From: Leucobacter weissii
GTDB taxonomy: Bacteria; Actinomycetota; Actinomycetes; Actinomycetales; Microbacteriaceae
NCBI RefSeq assembly: GCF_017565745.1
Contig: NZ_JAGDYM010000004.1
Location: 434,001-498,000 of the forward strand
DNA length: 64,000 bases
Direction: 5' to 3'
Positions 26,043-34,878 of the stretch are shown one piece after another (position 1 is the first letter of the stretch; each line of letters begins with the position of its first letter). The notes under the pieces are model-generated. The model ran no database searches. It saw nothing but the letters and a program-made list of their open reading frames with translations, and was not told the origin of the DNA. A program made the position numbers and the translations under genes.

Positions 26043-27589
26043 GCGACGTGGTGGCCCGGGTCGGCGCGATCGCACTCACCGGTCTGGCCGGAACCGGTGT
26101 GCTCGTCGAAGCGGCGCTCTCGAATCAGCTGCCTGGCATGGCCATCATCGGGCTGCCCGACACCGCGCTCGCAGAGGCGAAGCAGCGCGTGCGGGTGGCG
26201 ACCCAGCAGGCCGGGTTCGGGGTGTCGGAGCGCTTCGTCACGGTCAACCTGTCGCCCGCGGCGCTGCCGAAGCAGGGGTCGGGCTTCGACCTTGCCATCG
26301 CTCTCGCGGTTGTCGCCGCCTCCGGCGGCGTGCCGATGGAACGCATGCGGACGACCGCGCACCTGGGCGAACTCGGCCTGGACGGGGGCCTGCGCCGGCC
26401 GCCCGGTCTGCTGAGCGCCGTGCTCGCGGCTCGCAGTCTCGGCTTCGAGCGGGTGATGGTGCCGGAGCACTGCGCCAGGGAGGCCGCACTGGTGCCCGAC
26501 ATCGAGGTGATCGCCGTCGGCGATCTGCGCGGGGCGGCCGCCTGGCACCGGGGCGAGCCCGAGGGGTGGAGGCAGGGGCCGTTCGGCGCGGACGTGGCTG
26601 AGCTGCCCGATCCCGTACCCGATGCGGTGCCCGACATCGCCGAGGTGATCGGCCAGCCCGAGGCGGTCGAGGCGCTCGTCATCGCCGCGGCGGGGCGGCA
26701 TCATCTCTCCATGATCGGACCGCCGGGAGCCGGCAAGACGCTGCTCGCCACCAGGCTGCCCACGCTGCTGCCCGATCTCGCCCCGGACGAGCAGATCGTC
26801 GCGAGCAGCATCGCCTCGCTCGGCGATGGCTCGCTGACCGGTCTGGTGGTGCGTCCGCCGTTCGAGAGTCCGCACCACACGGCTTCGGCGGTGTCGATCA
26901 TCGGCGGCGGCGCGAGTGCGGTGATTCCGGGAGCGGTGACCCGGGCCTGTCACGGCGTGCTGTTCCTCGACGAGGCTCCCGAGTTCCCCCGCACGGTGCT
27001 CGACGCGCTGCGTCAGCCGCTCGAGAACGGGGTCGTCGAGATCCATCGCGCTCGCATCCGAACCACGCTGCCCGCCAGCGTGCAGCTCGTGCTCGCGGCC
27101 AATCCGTGCCCCTGCGGCAACGCCGGATCGCCCGACACCGCCCTCGAGTGCCGCTGCTCCCCGCTCATGCGCAGCCGCTATGAGGGGCGGATCTCCGGTC
27201 CGCTGGCCGATCGCATCGATCTGAGGCTGAGCGTGCGACGCGTCTCGAGCACGATCGCCGTCACCGATGAGCGTTCCCGGCCGACGAGCGCGGAGTTGCG
27301 GCAGAGGGTCGTCGCGGCACGGGAGCGGGCGCTCGAACGACTGCGGGGTACGCCCTGGCGCGTGAACGCCGAGGTGCCGGGCAGCTGGTTGCGCGGGCCC
27401 GCCGCGAGGCTGCCCCGGGCGGACACCGCGGTGCTCGACCACGCTCTGAGTCGCGGTTCTCTCACGATGCGCGGGTACGACCGGGCGCTTCGGGTGGCGT
27501 GGACCCTTGCCGATCTGTCCGGCAGAGAGCGGCCGGGGCGGAGCCAGCTCGCACAGGCGCTCGCCCTGCGCGGAGGAGCAGCAGCATGA
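26039..27589 (+). CDS. comM: ComM/YifB Mg-chelatase-like AAA+ helicase
   Basis: 516 residues from the ATG overlapping the yraN stop. The N-terminal ChlI-like domain has NLSPAALPKQGSGFDLAIAL. The AAA+ core has Walker A GPPGAGKTLLA and Walker B-type VLFLDEAPEF. A C-terminal Mg_chelatase_C region contains NPCPCGN and a second Cys motif (CRCSP). In transformable bacteria ComM promotes branch migration during recombination of incoming DNA. Coupled upstream and downstream by 4-base overlaps. Confidence 0.94.
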   Translation: MSDVVARVGAIALTGLAGTGVLVEAALSNQLPGMAIIGLPDTALAEAKQRVRVATQQAGFGVSERFVTVNLSPAALPKQGSGFDLAIALAVVAASGGVPMERMRTTAHLGELGLDGGLRRPPGLLSAVLAARSLGFERVMVPEHCAREAALVPDIEVIAVGDLRGAAAWHRGEPEGWRQGPFGADVAELPDPVPDAVPDIAEVIGQPEAVEALVIAAAGRHHLSMIGPPGAGKTLLATRLPTLLPDLAPDEQIVASSIASLGDGSLTGLVVRPPFESPHHTASAVSIIGGGASAVIPGAVTRACHGVLFLDEAPEFPRTVLDALRQPLENGVVEIHRARIRTTLPASVQLVLAANPCPCGNAGSPDTALECRCSPLMRSRYEGRISGPLADRIDLRLSVRRVSSTIAVTDERSRPTSAELRQRVVAARERALERLRGTPWRVNAEVPGSWLRGPAARLPRADTAVLDHALSRGSLTMRGYDRALRVAWTLADLSGRERPGRSQLAQALALRGGAAA

Positions 27590-28884
27590 CTCGGGCGGAG
27601 GCAGTCGCTGATCGGATGGGCGTGGACGCCGAACTGCGGCAGAGACTGCGGCGACTGAGCGCGGATGAGCGGGACGATGAGTTCCCGGGCGGTGAGGAGG
27701 GTGCGACGGGGTGGGATGGCGCCGAGACCCTGCTCGCGCGCGTCGCCTGGTCCCGTCTCGCCGAGCCCGGTGACGGCATCGCGGGGGCGATGCTGGCGGC
27801 GCTCGGTCCTCGGGTCGCGCTGCAACTGCTGATCGATGACGTTTCGGCGAGGGGCATGCGTGAACGCGTGCGCGCTGCGGGTGAGGATATCGCCGCCCGC
27901 GTGCTCGCGGAGGCGCGGGATCGCTGGCTGCCCCGCCTCGACCGGGCCGCGACGCTCGACGACATCGACCGAGCCCTCGCCGGCGGGCTCAGTGTCGTGA
28001 TCCCGGAGGGTGCCGGCTGGCCTTCTCAGCTGAACGATCTCGGCGCCCACGCGCCGATCGCGCTGTGGCTGCGCGGTGATCCCGCGATCCTCCAGGCGCA
28101 CTCGCTCGCGGTGGTGGGGGCCCGCGCGGCCAGCGGGTACGGCACCCATGTCGCCGCCGAGATCGTCGACGGCGTCTGCCGCGCGGGGGCTCCGATCGTC
28201 TCGGGAGCCGCGTACGGCATCGACGCGGTCGCGCATCGCACCGCGCTCGCCGCCTCGGCTCCGACGGTGGCGGTGCTCGCCGGAGGGGCCGATCGCGCCT
28301 ACCCGGCGGCCCACGACTCCCTGATCGGCAGGATCGCCCGTGAAGGCACCGTCTGCGCCGAGATGGTGCCCGGCTCCGCGCCGACCAAGTGGAGGTTCCG
28401 CCAGCGCAACCGGATCATTGCCGCGCTCTCCGGCGCCACATTGGTCGTCGAGGCGGGGGTGCGCTCGGGAACGCTCAACACGGCCGGGCACGCGGCCGAG
28501 CTGGGGCGGATGCTCGGCGCGGTGCCCGGCCCGGTGACGAGCGCGGCGTCGGCCGGGTGCCACCGCCTGATCCGCGAATACGGCGCGTCGCTGGTCACCA
28601 ACGCCGAGGAGGCCTGTGAACTGATCGGACTCGACGACCGGCTCGCCGTGCTCGCGGATGGGGAGCGGGTGGAGCCCGACGGGGCGCGCACCCCGCCGCT
28701 GCACGAGCGGGTGCTCGACGCCTTGCCGCTGCGCGGCGGCCGCGACGCAGCCGAGGTCGCGCGCCGCAGCGGGCTGAGCATCGCCGAGACCCGCGGCGCC
28801 CTGGCCGAGCTCGATGTGCTCGGCCGTGTCGAGCAGCGCGAACCGTCCGCCGCGGGGGAGGCCGTATGGGCGCTGCGGCGGTGA
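27586..28884 (+). CDS. dprA: DNA processing protein DprA
   Basis: 432 residues from ATG 27586 (ATGA overlap with comM; GGAGGA upstream). The Rossmann-like DprA core is at about 160-370: SLAVVGARAASGYG, SGAAYGIDAVAHRTAL, VLAGGADRAYPAAH, FRQRNRIIAALSG and EAGVRSGTLNTAGHA. A winged-helix-like C-terminus (VARRSGLSIAETRGALAELDVLGRVEQ) ends it. It binds incoming single-stranded DNA and loads RecA in natural transformation. Together with yraN and comM it forms a DNA-uptake/processing operon; uptake machinery is not in this window. Confidence 0.94.
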   Translation: MTRAEAVADRMGVDAELRQRLRRLSADERDDEFPGGEEGATGWDGAETLLARVAWSRLAEPGDGIAGAMLAALGPRVALQLLIDDVSARGMRERVRAAGEDIAARVLAEARDRWLPRLDRAATLDDIDRALAGGLSVVIPEGAGWPSQLNDLGAHAPIALWLRGDPAILQAHSLAVVGARAASGYGTHVAAEIVDGVCRAGAPIVSGAAYGIDAVAHRTALAASAPTVAVLAGGADRAYPAAHDSLIGRIAREGTVCAEMVPGSAPTKWRFRQRNRIIAALSGATLVVEAGVRSGTLNTAGHAAELGRMLGAVPGPVTSAASAGCHRLIREYGASLVTNAEEACELIGLDDRLAVLADGERVEPDGARTPPLHERVLDALPLRGGRDAAEVARRSGLSIAETRGALAELDVLGRVEQREPSAAGEAVWALRR

Positions 28885-29059
28885 GCACGGTCGCCCCGGG
28901 GGAGGAATACACCATCCCGTTCGCGATCCGGGGACCCGAGGACGACGGTCGACGAATTCTCCGCTCACGTGTAAGGATCCGGCGACTCGGGAAACAGTTA
29001 CCTTGTAGACGTGCGGGGCCGGATGATCCGGCCGGCATGCGGGGAAGGGGGAAGGTCTC

Positions 29060-29602
29060 GTGGAATCGGACTCGGGCGCCTTCGCGATCCTCTACGCCGA
29101 GAGCTATCGGATCATCGAGGGGTATGTCCGCGGGCGGGTGAACGATCCGGGAGTCGCCGAGGAACTCGTGGGGGAGACCTTCGCGATCGCCTGGGCGAAG
29201 CACCGCGACGGCACGGTCGTGACGGTCGGATGGCTGCTCAAGACCGCCCGCAACCTGATCGGGAACGAATACCGGCGCCGGGTGCGCAGCCGGGAGGGAT
29301 TCGCAAACGCGGCGATGGAGCACCGCGCCGTGCTGGAGTCGGAGGACGACGCGGAGCGGCACGCCGATCTCCGTTCCGCAGTGATGCGGCTGCGCCCCGC
29401 GGACCGGCTCGTGCTCTACCTGACCTATTGGGAGGGGCTGCCCGCCGCGGAGGCGGCGGGCTACCTCGAATGCTCCACCGCCGCGCTGTGGGTGCGGCTC
29501 ACGCGTGCCCGAGCGGCGCTGCGCAGGGCGCTCGAGGATCCCGAACCACGGCACGAGCCGCGCACCGAGACCGGGAAAGGAGCGACGCATGGACAACGCT
29601 GA
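29060..29602 (+). CDS. ECF-like RNA polymerase sigma factor
   Basis: 180 residues from the GTG at 29060 (GGGGAAGGGGG upstream). Sigma region 2 covers about 8-80 (YVRGRVNDPGVAEELVGETF, WLLKTARNLIGNEYRRR). Region 4 covers about 105-155 (LRPADRLVLYLTYWEGLPAAEAA, helix-turn-helix). Its last 14 bases overlap the following membrane protein, the usual sigma/anti-sigma arrangement. Possible self-promoter: GGGAAAC at about 28989-28995 with a short inverted repeat (29017-29033) downstream. Confidence 0.85.
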   Translation: MESDSGAFAILYAESYRIIEGYVRGRVNDPGVAEELVGETFAIAWAKHRDGTVVTVGWLLKTARNLIGNEYRRRVRSREGFANAAMEHRAVLESEDDAERHADLRSAVMRLRPADRLVLYLTYWEGLPAAEAAGYLECSTAALWVRLTRARAALRRALEDPEPRHEPRTETGKGATHGQR

Positions 29603-30647
29603 ACTGGAGCGCCGGCTGCGTGCGGCGAGGCCGGCCTCGCTTGACGACCCCCTGCCCGAGCACGCCCGGCGTCTGCTCGACGACATCGTGAGCGGGCGCA
29701 GGGCACCGAAGACGCAGGGACCCCCGCCTCGCGTCAGACGCAACCCGACGGCGCTCGCCGCGGGCATCGCGGCATTCCTCGTGGTCGCCTCGATCGCGAC
29801 CGTCGGGATCGTCTCGGTGCTTCTGCCGCGGGGGGATGAGCTCGCCGTTGCGCCGGTGACCGAGGCGGCGGTGGGACCGGTGCCGCCGGCCCTCCCCATC
29901 GGCCGGAGCGACTGGACGATCGACGCGCTGAGGGAGGAGCTCGCCGAAGAGGACCGGACGGACTCCTCCGGCTCGCGGCTGGGCGCCGTGCGGACGGAGT
30001 GGGACCTCGCGGTCGGGGACAAAGGGGAGGAGCTGCCCGATTATCTCCAGTCGCAGACGACGACGCTGACCGTCGACTCCGAGCTGCGCGGGCGGAGCCG
30101 GACGATCGCGGACGCGCCGAGCGACGTGGAGGGCTCCCCGCTCGATCCGGTCCCCGAGGACGCGCTCGAAGCAGGCACCGTGATCTGGGAGGAGACCTGG
30201 GAACCGGAGGAGTATCTGCACCCGTTCTCCGAGGAGCCGCCCACCACCGAACGCGGGATGCGCGAGTATCTCGAGCGAGACCTCGCCTGGAAGCGCATTG
30301 CGGGGATGGACGATGACGACCCGGGGCACTCGGCGGGCGACTACCTGAACGCGCTGACCGCGCTCAAGCGGATCTGGACCCTGGGCGATGCCGCTGAGCG
30401 CGCGGCGCTCCGGATCGTTCTCGGTGCGCCGGGCGCCGACGTCCTCGGCGAGACGGTGGATCGGGCGGGCAGGCCCGGGATCCTTCTCAGGATCGAAGCG
30501 GGTGCGGCGGCACCGAACTATCGGTACGACCTCGTGCTCGACGTCGAGAGCCGGCGCGTGCTGGAGGTCGAGGATATCTACGCCGGCGGCCTCTCCCACC
30601 TTCCTCTCGACCCCGGCTCTCCGGCCGGGTACACCCTCTGGAGATGA
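29589..30647 (+). CDS. Single-pass membrane partner of the sigma factor (CU044_5270-like)
   Basis: 352 residues from the ATG at 29589 (AAAGGA upstream). A cytoplasmic N-terminus (about 1-52) with MDNAELERRLRAARP and a HARRLLDDIV helix precedes one membrane helix (about 53-77) and a long extracytoplasmic domain. The C-terminal stretch (AALRIVLGAPGADVLGETVDRAGRPG) resembles proteins annotated CU044_5270 next to sigma-70 genes in Streptomyces. An anti-sigma or signal-sensing role is inferred from position and topology; no zinc anti-sigma HxxxCxxC motif is present. Confidence 0.7.
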   Translation: MDNAELERRLRAARPASLDDPLPEHARRLLDDIVSGRRAPKTQGPPPRVRRNPTALAAGIAAFLVVASIATVGIVSVLLPRGDELAVAPVTEAAVGPVPPALPIGRSDWTIDALREELAEEDRTDSSGSRLGAVRTEWDLAVGDKGEELPDYLQSQTTTLTVDSELRGRSRTIADAPSDVEGSPLDPVPEDALEAGTVIWEETWEPEEYLHPFSEEPPTTERGMREYLERDLAWKRIAGMDDDDPGHSAGDYLNALTALKRIWTLGDAAERAALRIVLGAPGADVLGETVDRAGRPGILLRIEAGAAAPNYRYDLVLDVESRRVLEVEDIYAGGLSHLPLDPGSPAGYTLWR

Positions 30648-30790
30648 CCCGAGCAGAGGTGCTCCTCTGAGCGCGCTGATCATCGTGCTCGGGACCGGCG
30701 CTCTGCCCGCATCGGTCCGGGAGCGCGACGGAGATATCGCGAACCGCGTGCCGGGCATCGCTTCGGCCAGGAAACAGGGAGACCAAGATT

Positions 30791-31708
30791 TCACACCCAG
30801 AGGGCGCTGTCAACCCGACGTACTCTGAATGCTGGTCCCCAGCTGATCTTTGGCGGCGTCAGCCAGACCGTGATTCCCGGGCCCCACCCGACGAACATCG
30901 TTCGTGCACCTGATCCGGTTTCAAGAGGAACGCATGAGGTATCGAGGTAGCCATTCACTGTGACATGAACGGCATCGAATTCTTCGGCGACAGCTTCCCA
31001 GTCGGGGATCTCCCATCTCCACCCGGTCTCGTTTGCTCCCCAATATCCGTCTCGGGACGTTGTAGCCTCTGCAGGCGCGGCATCTACGAGCCGCACCCAA
31101 TCCGCTGGACCGTCGATCTCCCAGACGCGCATCGGGCCGGTCTCCCTGATTGAAGCGTTTATCGTTGCTTCTTCGTCGCCGAAGTCGTCCTCGTTCCCCA
31201 ATAGCAAGGTTGCCGGCAGGCCAGGTTGAGGTTCGCTTGAGAGGAAGACACCGGGTATCAGCGGGATCGACTGCCAATCCCCGAACCCGGTGGAGTTCCG
31301 TGCCGTTGACATGTAGTCGCGCCAGTCAGGAGCCGGCCCGGCGACGAGGAACTCTTCCGCGGCATCGGCCTGGGGCGAATCGAAGTCGACGAGCCGCTGA
31401 AGCCTGCTGTCGAAGGGCGAGCTCCAGCTATCCGAGATTCCCTTGAGCGCGAGCTGGACGCCCAACTCGGCAATCTCCTCCTGGCTCGCCTGCGGCGTGA
31501 GATCGGCATCCGGATCCAGGAAGAATACCTGCTCCTCCATCACCTCATAGATGTAGTCCCACAAGTTCTCAGGGGTGAGGAGCGATTGTGCTTCAGCAAA
31601 GCTGGACAAGCGGATCAACGTGACAGTGTCTTCTTCTTCGGAAGTGGCCAGCCACAGGAGCCTGTCGGCAAGCCTCTCCCGCGGGGAGGGGTAGTAGGCA
31701 GCGGTCAT
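30791..31708 (-). CDS. Hypothetical protein, low G+C, toxin-neighbourhood-like C-terminus
   Basis: 305 residues, soluble and acidic, without signal or membrane segment. The C-terminal part (about 195-290: EIDGPADWVRLV, WRWEIPDWEAVAEEFDAVHVTVNGYL, VFVGWGP-like) resembles a recurring module of uncharacterised actinobacterial proteins often near polymorphic toxins. G+C is near 55%, far below both neighbours, which suggests recent acquisition. A GAAAGG site precedes the ATG at 31708. No paired gene is evident nearby. The function is unknown. Confidence 0.6.
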   Translation of the reverse strand: MTAAYYPSPRERLADRLLWLATSEEEDTVTLIRLSSFAEAQSLLTPENLWDYIYEVMEEQVFFLDPDADLTPQASQEEIAELGVQLALKGISDSWSSPFDSRLQRLVDFDSPQADAAEEFLVAGPAPDWRDYMSTARNSTGFGDWQSIPLIPGVFLSSEPQPGLPATLLLGNEDDFGDEEATINASIRETGPMRVWEIDGPADWVRLVDAAPAEATTSRDGYWGANETGWRWEIPDWEAVAEEFDAVHVTVNGYLDTSCVPLETGSGARTMFVGWGPGITVWLTPPKISWGPAFRVRRVDSALWV

Positions 31709-32034
31709 CGTCGAAAACCTTTCGTTCGCTCAGGTCTCACCATCCGCCGTATTCGAGGACGTTGTGGCGCGACCTACCTGCGGCGTAATACTTTGTACCA
31801 CTAACCAGTGGCGACGTAGATAGTGCCGGTGGGTCGCCGTTTCGACGTAGCTGATCTCCGAGGTGAGCGACCGGGACGGTGAGGGAATCCGTCGGACGCT
31901 GCCCGATGAGATCGACGGCGTCGAGGTCGTCGCGATGCCCGCCGGAGGTGGACGCCCGTGAGAAGTCGAGCTCCTCGATGAGGACGCGGGTGAGCTTCCG
32001 AGCACTGAACCGGGGAGGTCGTTAGGCTGGGCGC
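31709..32034. other. Intergenic region upstream of xerC, possible decayed sequence
   Basis: 326 bases with no supported gene. It contains the promoter side of the 305-codon reverse gene and a short open frame at 31864-31962 (GIRRTLPDEIDGVEVVAMP) that looks like a gene fragment but is not recognised. Composition rises from about 50% to normal G+C across it, so it probably marks the edge of the acquired segment. The last 12 bases hold the xerC promoter hexamer. Confidence 0.4.
32023..32028 (+). promoter_or_regulatory. Candidate leaderless -10 (TAGGCT) of xerC
   Basis: TAGGCT is six bases before the ATG at 32035, the same hexamer and spacing as pncB. Confidence 0.5.
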
Positions 32035-32967
32035 ATGCGGCTTGACGAGGCGATCGCGGGGTTCCTGACCGCGGTGGAGTACGAATACGGCTACTCGCCG
32101 CACACGATCGCCGCCTACCGGCGCGACCTCCGGGATCTCGCCGCCTTCGTCGTGGCAGACGAGGCGGGCGCGGCCCCCGGCTCCGCGGACGTGCAGGTGC
32201 TCGACCTCGAGCTGCTGCGCGCCTGGCTCTGGCAGCGGCAGCAGCGCGGACTCGCGCCGAGCACGCTCGCGCGCAACGTGGCCACGGCGAAATCCTTCGG
32301 CGGCTGGCTGGAGCAGCGTCGGCTGGTGCCGGGCAACCCGGCCTCCAGGCTGAGGGCGCCCAAGCGCGAGAGTCCGCTGCCCCGGGTGCTCAGCGAGGAC
32401 CAGCTGCAGCGCATCCTCGACCGCGCGGCTGCGCGGGCGCGGAGCGGTGATCCGGCGGAACTGCGCGACCGGGCGGTGCTCGAACTGCTCTACGCCACGG
32501 CGCTGCGCGTCTCCGAGCTCTGCGGACTGCGACTCGACGGGATCGATCTGCGCGAGCGGACCGTGCGCGTGCTCGGCAAGGGCGGCAAGGAGCGAGTGGT
32601 CCCGCTCGGCGCGCCTGCGGCCGGCGCGGTGGGGGACTATCTCGGGCGCGGGCGGTCCCCGCTCGCCGCGCGCGCCGAACGCGCGTCGCCTCCCGTGCTG
32701 TTCCTCGGCAACGACGGCGGTCCGCTCGCCGATCATGCGGTCTACCGGCTGGTGTCCCGGGAGCTCGAGCAGGAGCCCGGCAGCGGCCCGCGCGGACCCC
32801 ACACGCTCCGGCACAGCGCCGCGACCCACCTGCTGAACGGCGGAGCCGATCTGCGGGTGGTGCAGGAGATGCTGGGCCACGCGAGTCTCGGCAGCACCCA
32901 GGTCTACACGCACGTGTCGACCGAGCGTCTTGCCGAGACCTACCGCCGGGCCCATCCACGCGCCTGA
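32035..32967 (+). CDS. xerC: Tyrosine recombinase XerC
   Basis: 310 residues. A SAM-like N-terminal DNA-binding domain (1-95, YSPHTIAAYRRDLRDL) precedes the catalytic domain. Active-site residues visible: Arg158 (ALRVSEL), Lys182 (GKGGKER), His256 and Arg259 (HTLRH), His282 (LGHASL) and nucleophile Tyr291 (QVYTHV). It resolves chromosome dimers at dif with XerD. The chromosomal position (between dprA and rpsB) is conserved in Actinobacteria, which argues against a phage integrase. Confidence 0.93.
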   Translation: MRLDEAIAGFLTAVEYEYGYSPHTIAAYRRDLRDLAAFVVADEAGAAPGSADVQVLDLELLRAWLWQRQQRGLAPSTLARNVATAKSFGGWLEQRRLVPGNPASRLRAPKRESPLPRVLSEDQLQRILDRAAARARSGDPAELRDRAVLELLYATALRVSELCGLRLDGIDLRERTVRVLGKGGKERVVPLGAPAAGAVGDYLGRGRSPLAARAERASPPVLFLGNDGGPLADHAVYRLVSRELEQEPGSGPRGPHTLRHSAATHLLNGGADLRVVQEMLGHASLGSTQVYTHVSTERLAETYRRAHPRA

Positions 32968-32970
32968 GCA

Positions 32971-33025
32971 GAGAAAGCCCATTTCCGGGCTTTCTCCAGG
33001 CGCGCCGAGGCCGTCTCGGCCTCGG
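32971..33025. terminator. Two hairpins between xerC and the M23 gene
   Basis: First: a 10-bp stem GAGAAAGCCC with its complement (32971-32996) and six-base loop, four bases after xerC. Second: a 9-bp stem CCGAGGCCG with a 3-base loop (33005-33025). They serve the convergent genes on either side. Confidence 0.7.
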
Positions 33026-33074
33026 GGGAACGGTGCGGGCGAGAGCGGATGACGTGCTCGTGGCGGTGCCGGAC

Positions 33075-33563
33075 TCACCACGGCAGCAGCACGGGCCTCG
33101 GCCGCAGGAAGCGCAGCGGATTGACGTAGTCGCCGTCCACGCGCACGCCCAGGTGCAGGCAGCCGCCCGCGCAGTGCGCGTCGGAGTCGATCTCCCCGAC
33201 GATGCCGCCCGGGGCGACGATGTCCCCCGCGGCGAGTGCGCTCGTCACCGGCTCCATCGAGAGCACCGTGCGCTCGTCGACGCGGATCGAGATGACGGGA
33301 CGGTCGACGACGGTGCCCGCGAACGAGATCGTGCCGGAGGTCGGGGCCCGCACCGGGTCGCCGCTCGTGGCGGGCAGGTCGATGCCTCGGTGGCCGGCCC
33401 GATACGGGCCGTTCGGCAGGGAGTACGGCGCCGAGATCCGGAGCGGGTGACCGAGCGGCGGAGACCAGAGCCGCTCGGATGCGGCGTGGGACCGGGGCGC
33501 GACGGCGGTGACGGCTACGACGAGAAGCGCGAGCGGCAGGGTGAGCGTGCGGAGGATCCTCAT
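33075..33563 (-). CDS. M23-family peptidase-like secreted protein
   Basis: 162 residues from the ATG at 33563, giving a clean signal peptide (MRILRTLTLPLALLVVAV, cut near SHA). The LytM core has APTSGTISFAG, HRGIDLPATSG (metal ligands His and Asp) and CLHLGVRVDG. The first His of the usual HxH is Cys here, as in many short actinobacterial M23 proteins, so hydrolase activity is doubtful. A peptidoglycan or regulatory role is inferred. Longer upstream frames lack a signal and are rejected. Confidence 0.82.
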   Translation of the reverse strand: MRILRTLTLPLALLVVAVTAVAPRSHAASERLWSPPLGHPLRISAPYSLPNGPYRAGHRGIDLPATSGDPVRAPTSGTISFAGTVVDRPVISIRVDERTVLSMEPVTSALAAGDIVAPGGIVGEIDSDAHCAGGCLHLGVRVDGDYVNPLRFLRPRPVLLPW

Positions 33564-33692
33564 CGCTCCACGCTGACATGCTGCGGACCTCGGAACGGCT
33601 CGGCGTCGCGAATCTGCGGATAGCGTGCTGCGAACGGTATGGCGCTCGAACTGTGAGGGCCGATGGCGAACGAGAACAGGGGCGGTGAATGC

Positions 33693-33698
33693 TACACT
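33693..33698 (+). promoter_or_regulatory. Candidate -10 (TACACT) of rpsB-tsf
   Basis: TACACT in a non-coding stretch about 180 bases before rpsB. A start here gives a long untranslated leader, unlike the leaderless genes nearby. Confidence 0.5.
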
Positions 33699-33880
33699 GG
33701 ACGGGCACCTCGAGAGGGGTGACTTCGCGTGCCCGCGCAAGGCGAATCGCCGACGGTCTGGTCCGCTCATCCGAGCCGAACCAGCGGTGGTGACCCGGGG
33801 CACCAGGTTTCGGGGCATCCGCCCACGGAAGACAACCGTCAGAGCGCGCTTTTCCGAGCGCGCAGAACAGGAGAACGACC
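33699..33880 (+). promoter_or_regulatory. Long 5' leader of rpsB
   Basis: About 180 non-coding bases between TACACT and rpsB. It contains several pairing G/C segments, including GCGCGC repeated around CTTTTCCGA-like A/T (about 33847-33868) shortly before the ribosome site (CAGGAGAA). Ribosomal protein leaders commonly bind their own product for feedback. S2 autoregulation here is an inference. Confidence 0.4.
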
Positions 33881-34810
33881 ATGGCCGTCGTCACCATTCG
33901 CCAGCTGCTCGACAGCGGCGTGCATTTCGGGCACCAGACCCGTCGCTGGAACCCCAAGATGAAGCGCTTCATCTTCACGGAGCGCTCGGGCATCTACATC
34001 ATCGACCTGCAGCAGTCGCTGCGCTACATCGACGAGGCCTATGATTTCGTCAAGCAGACCGTCGCGCGCGGTGGCACCATCCTCTTCGTCGGCACCAAGA
34101 AGCAGGCTCAGGAGGCGATCGCCGAACAGGCTGCCCGCGTCAACCAGCCCTACGTGAACCAGCGCTGGCTGGGCGGCCTGCTGACCAACTTCCAGACGGT
34201 CACCGGCCGCCTGGAGCGGATGAAGGAGCTCGAGCAGCTCGACTTCGAGGGCGGCACCAGCGGCTTCACCAAGAAGGAGCTGCTGCTGAAGCGTCGCGAG
34301 CTCGAGAAGCTCCAGAAGTCGCTCGGCGGCATCCGCCATATGAGCAAGACCCCGTCGGCGCTCTGGGTCGTCGACACCAAGAAGGAGCACCTCGCGATCG
34401 ACGAGGCGAAGAAGCTCGGCATCCCGGTGATCGCCATTCTCGATACGAACTGCGATCCCGACGAGGTGACTTATCCCATCCCGGGCAACGACGACGCCAT
34501 CCGCTCGGTCGCGCTGCTCACCCGTGTGATCGCCGACGCGGCCGCGGAGGGACTCATGGAGCGTCACCAGAAGCCGGCCGAGGGCGAGACCGCCGCCGAG
34601 CCGCTCGCCGAGTGGGAGGTGGAACTGCTGAACGCCGAGCAGGCCGGCACCCCCGCCGAATCTGCCGAGGCCGTCGCCGAGCCCGCACCGGCCGCCGAGC
34701 CGGAGTCCGCCGAGACGCCGGCCGCCGAGCCCGAGGCCGCCGCGGCTCAGGTCGAGGAGCCTGCCGAGGCTCCCGAAGCCGCTGCGCCCGCCGAGGCCGC
34801 GGCGGAGTAA
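33881..34810 (+). CDS. rpsB: 30S ribosomal protein S2
   Basis: 309 residues. The conserved core covers about 1-235: [51 protein letters not shown] and [15 protein letters not shown]. Beyond it lies a 70-residue Ala/Glu/Pro-rich tail (AEPEPE-like) not needed for the fold, common in related Actinobacteria. Cotranscribed with tsf across an attenuator-like hairpin. Confidence 0.97.
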   Translation: MAVVTIRQLLDSGVHFGHQTRRWNPKMKRFIFTERSGIYIIDLQQSLRYIDEAYDFVKQTVARGGTILFVGTKKQAQEAIAEQAARVNQPYVNQRWLGGLLTNFQTVTGRLERMKELEQLDFEGGTSGFTKKELLLKRRELEKLQKSLGGIRHMSKTPSALWVVDTKKEHLAIDEAKKLGIPVIAILDTNCDPDEVTYPIPGNDDAIRSVALLTRVIADAAAEGLMERHQKPAEGETAAEPLAEWEVELLNAEQAGTPAESAEAVAEPAPAAEPESAETPAAEPEAAAAQVEEPAEAPEAAAPAEAAAE

Positions 34811-34813
34811 CCT

Positions 34814-34837
34814 GCGGTTCACTCGGAACCGTTATTT
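34814..34837 (+). terminator. Attenuator-like hairpin between rpsB and tsf
   Basis: A six-bp stem CGGTTC/GAACCG with a five-base loop is followed directly by TTATTTT. It is a short intrinsic terminator that could lower tsf relative to rpsB transcription. A second inverted repeat GTTCGA-AGAA-TCGAAC follows at 34844-34859. Confidence 0.55.
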
Positions 34838-34878
34838 TGACATCGTTCGAAGAATCGAACCGACGTAAAGGAGTCACT

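Noticed and set aside
32035-32967. Phage integrase
   Set aside because: Length, residues and the dprA-xerC-rpsB context fit chromosomal XerC.
34844-34859. A second LexA box before tsf (GTTCGA-AGAA-TCGAAC)
   Set aside because: The half-sites are in the opposite order to the LexA consensus, and tsf is not a plausible SOS gene.
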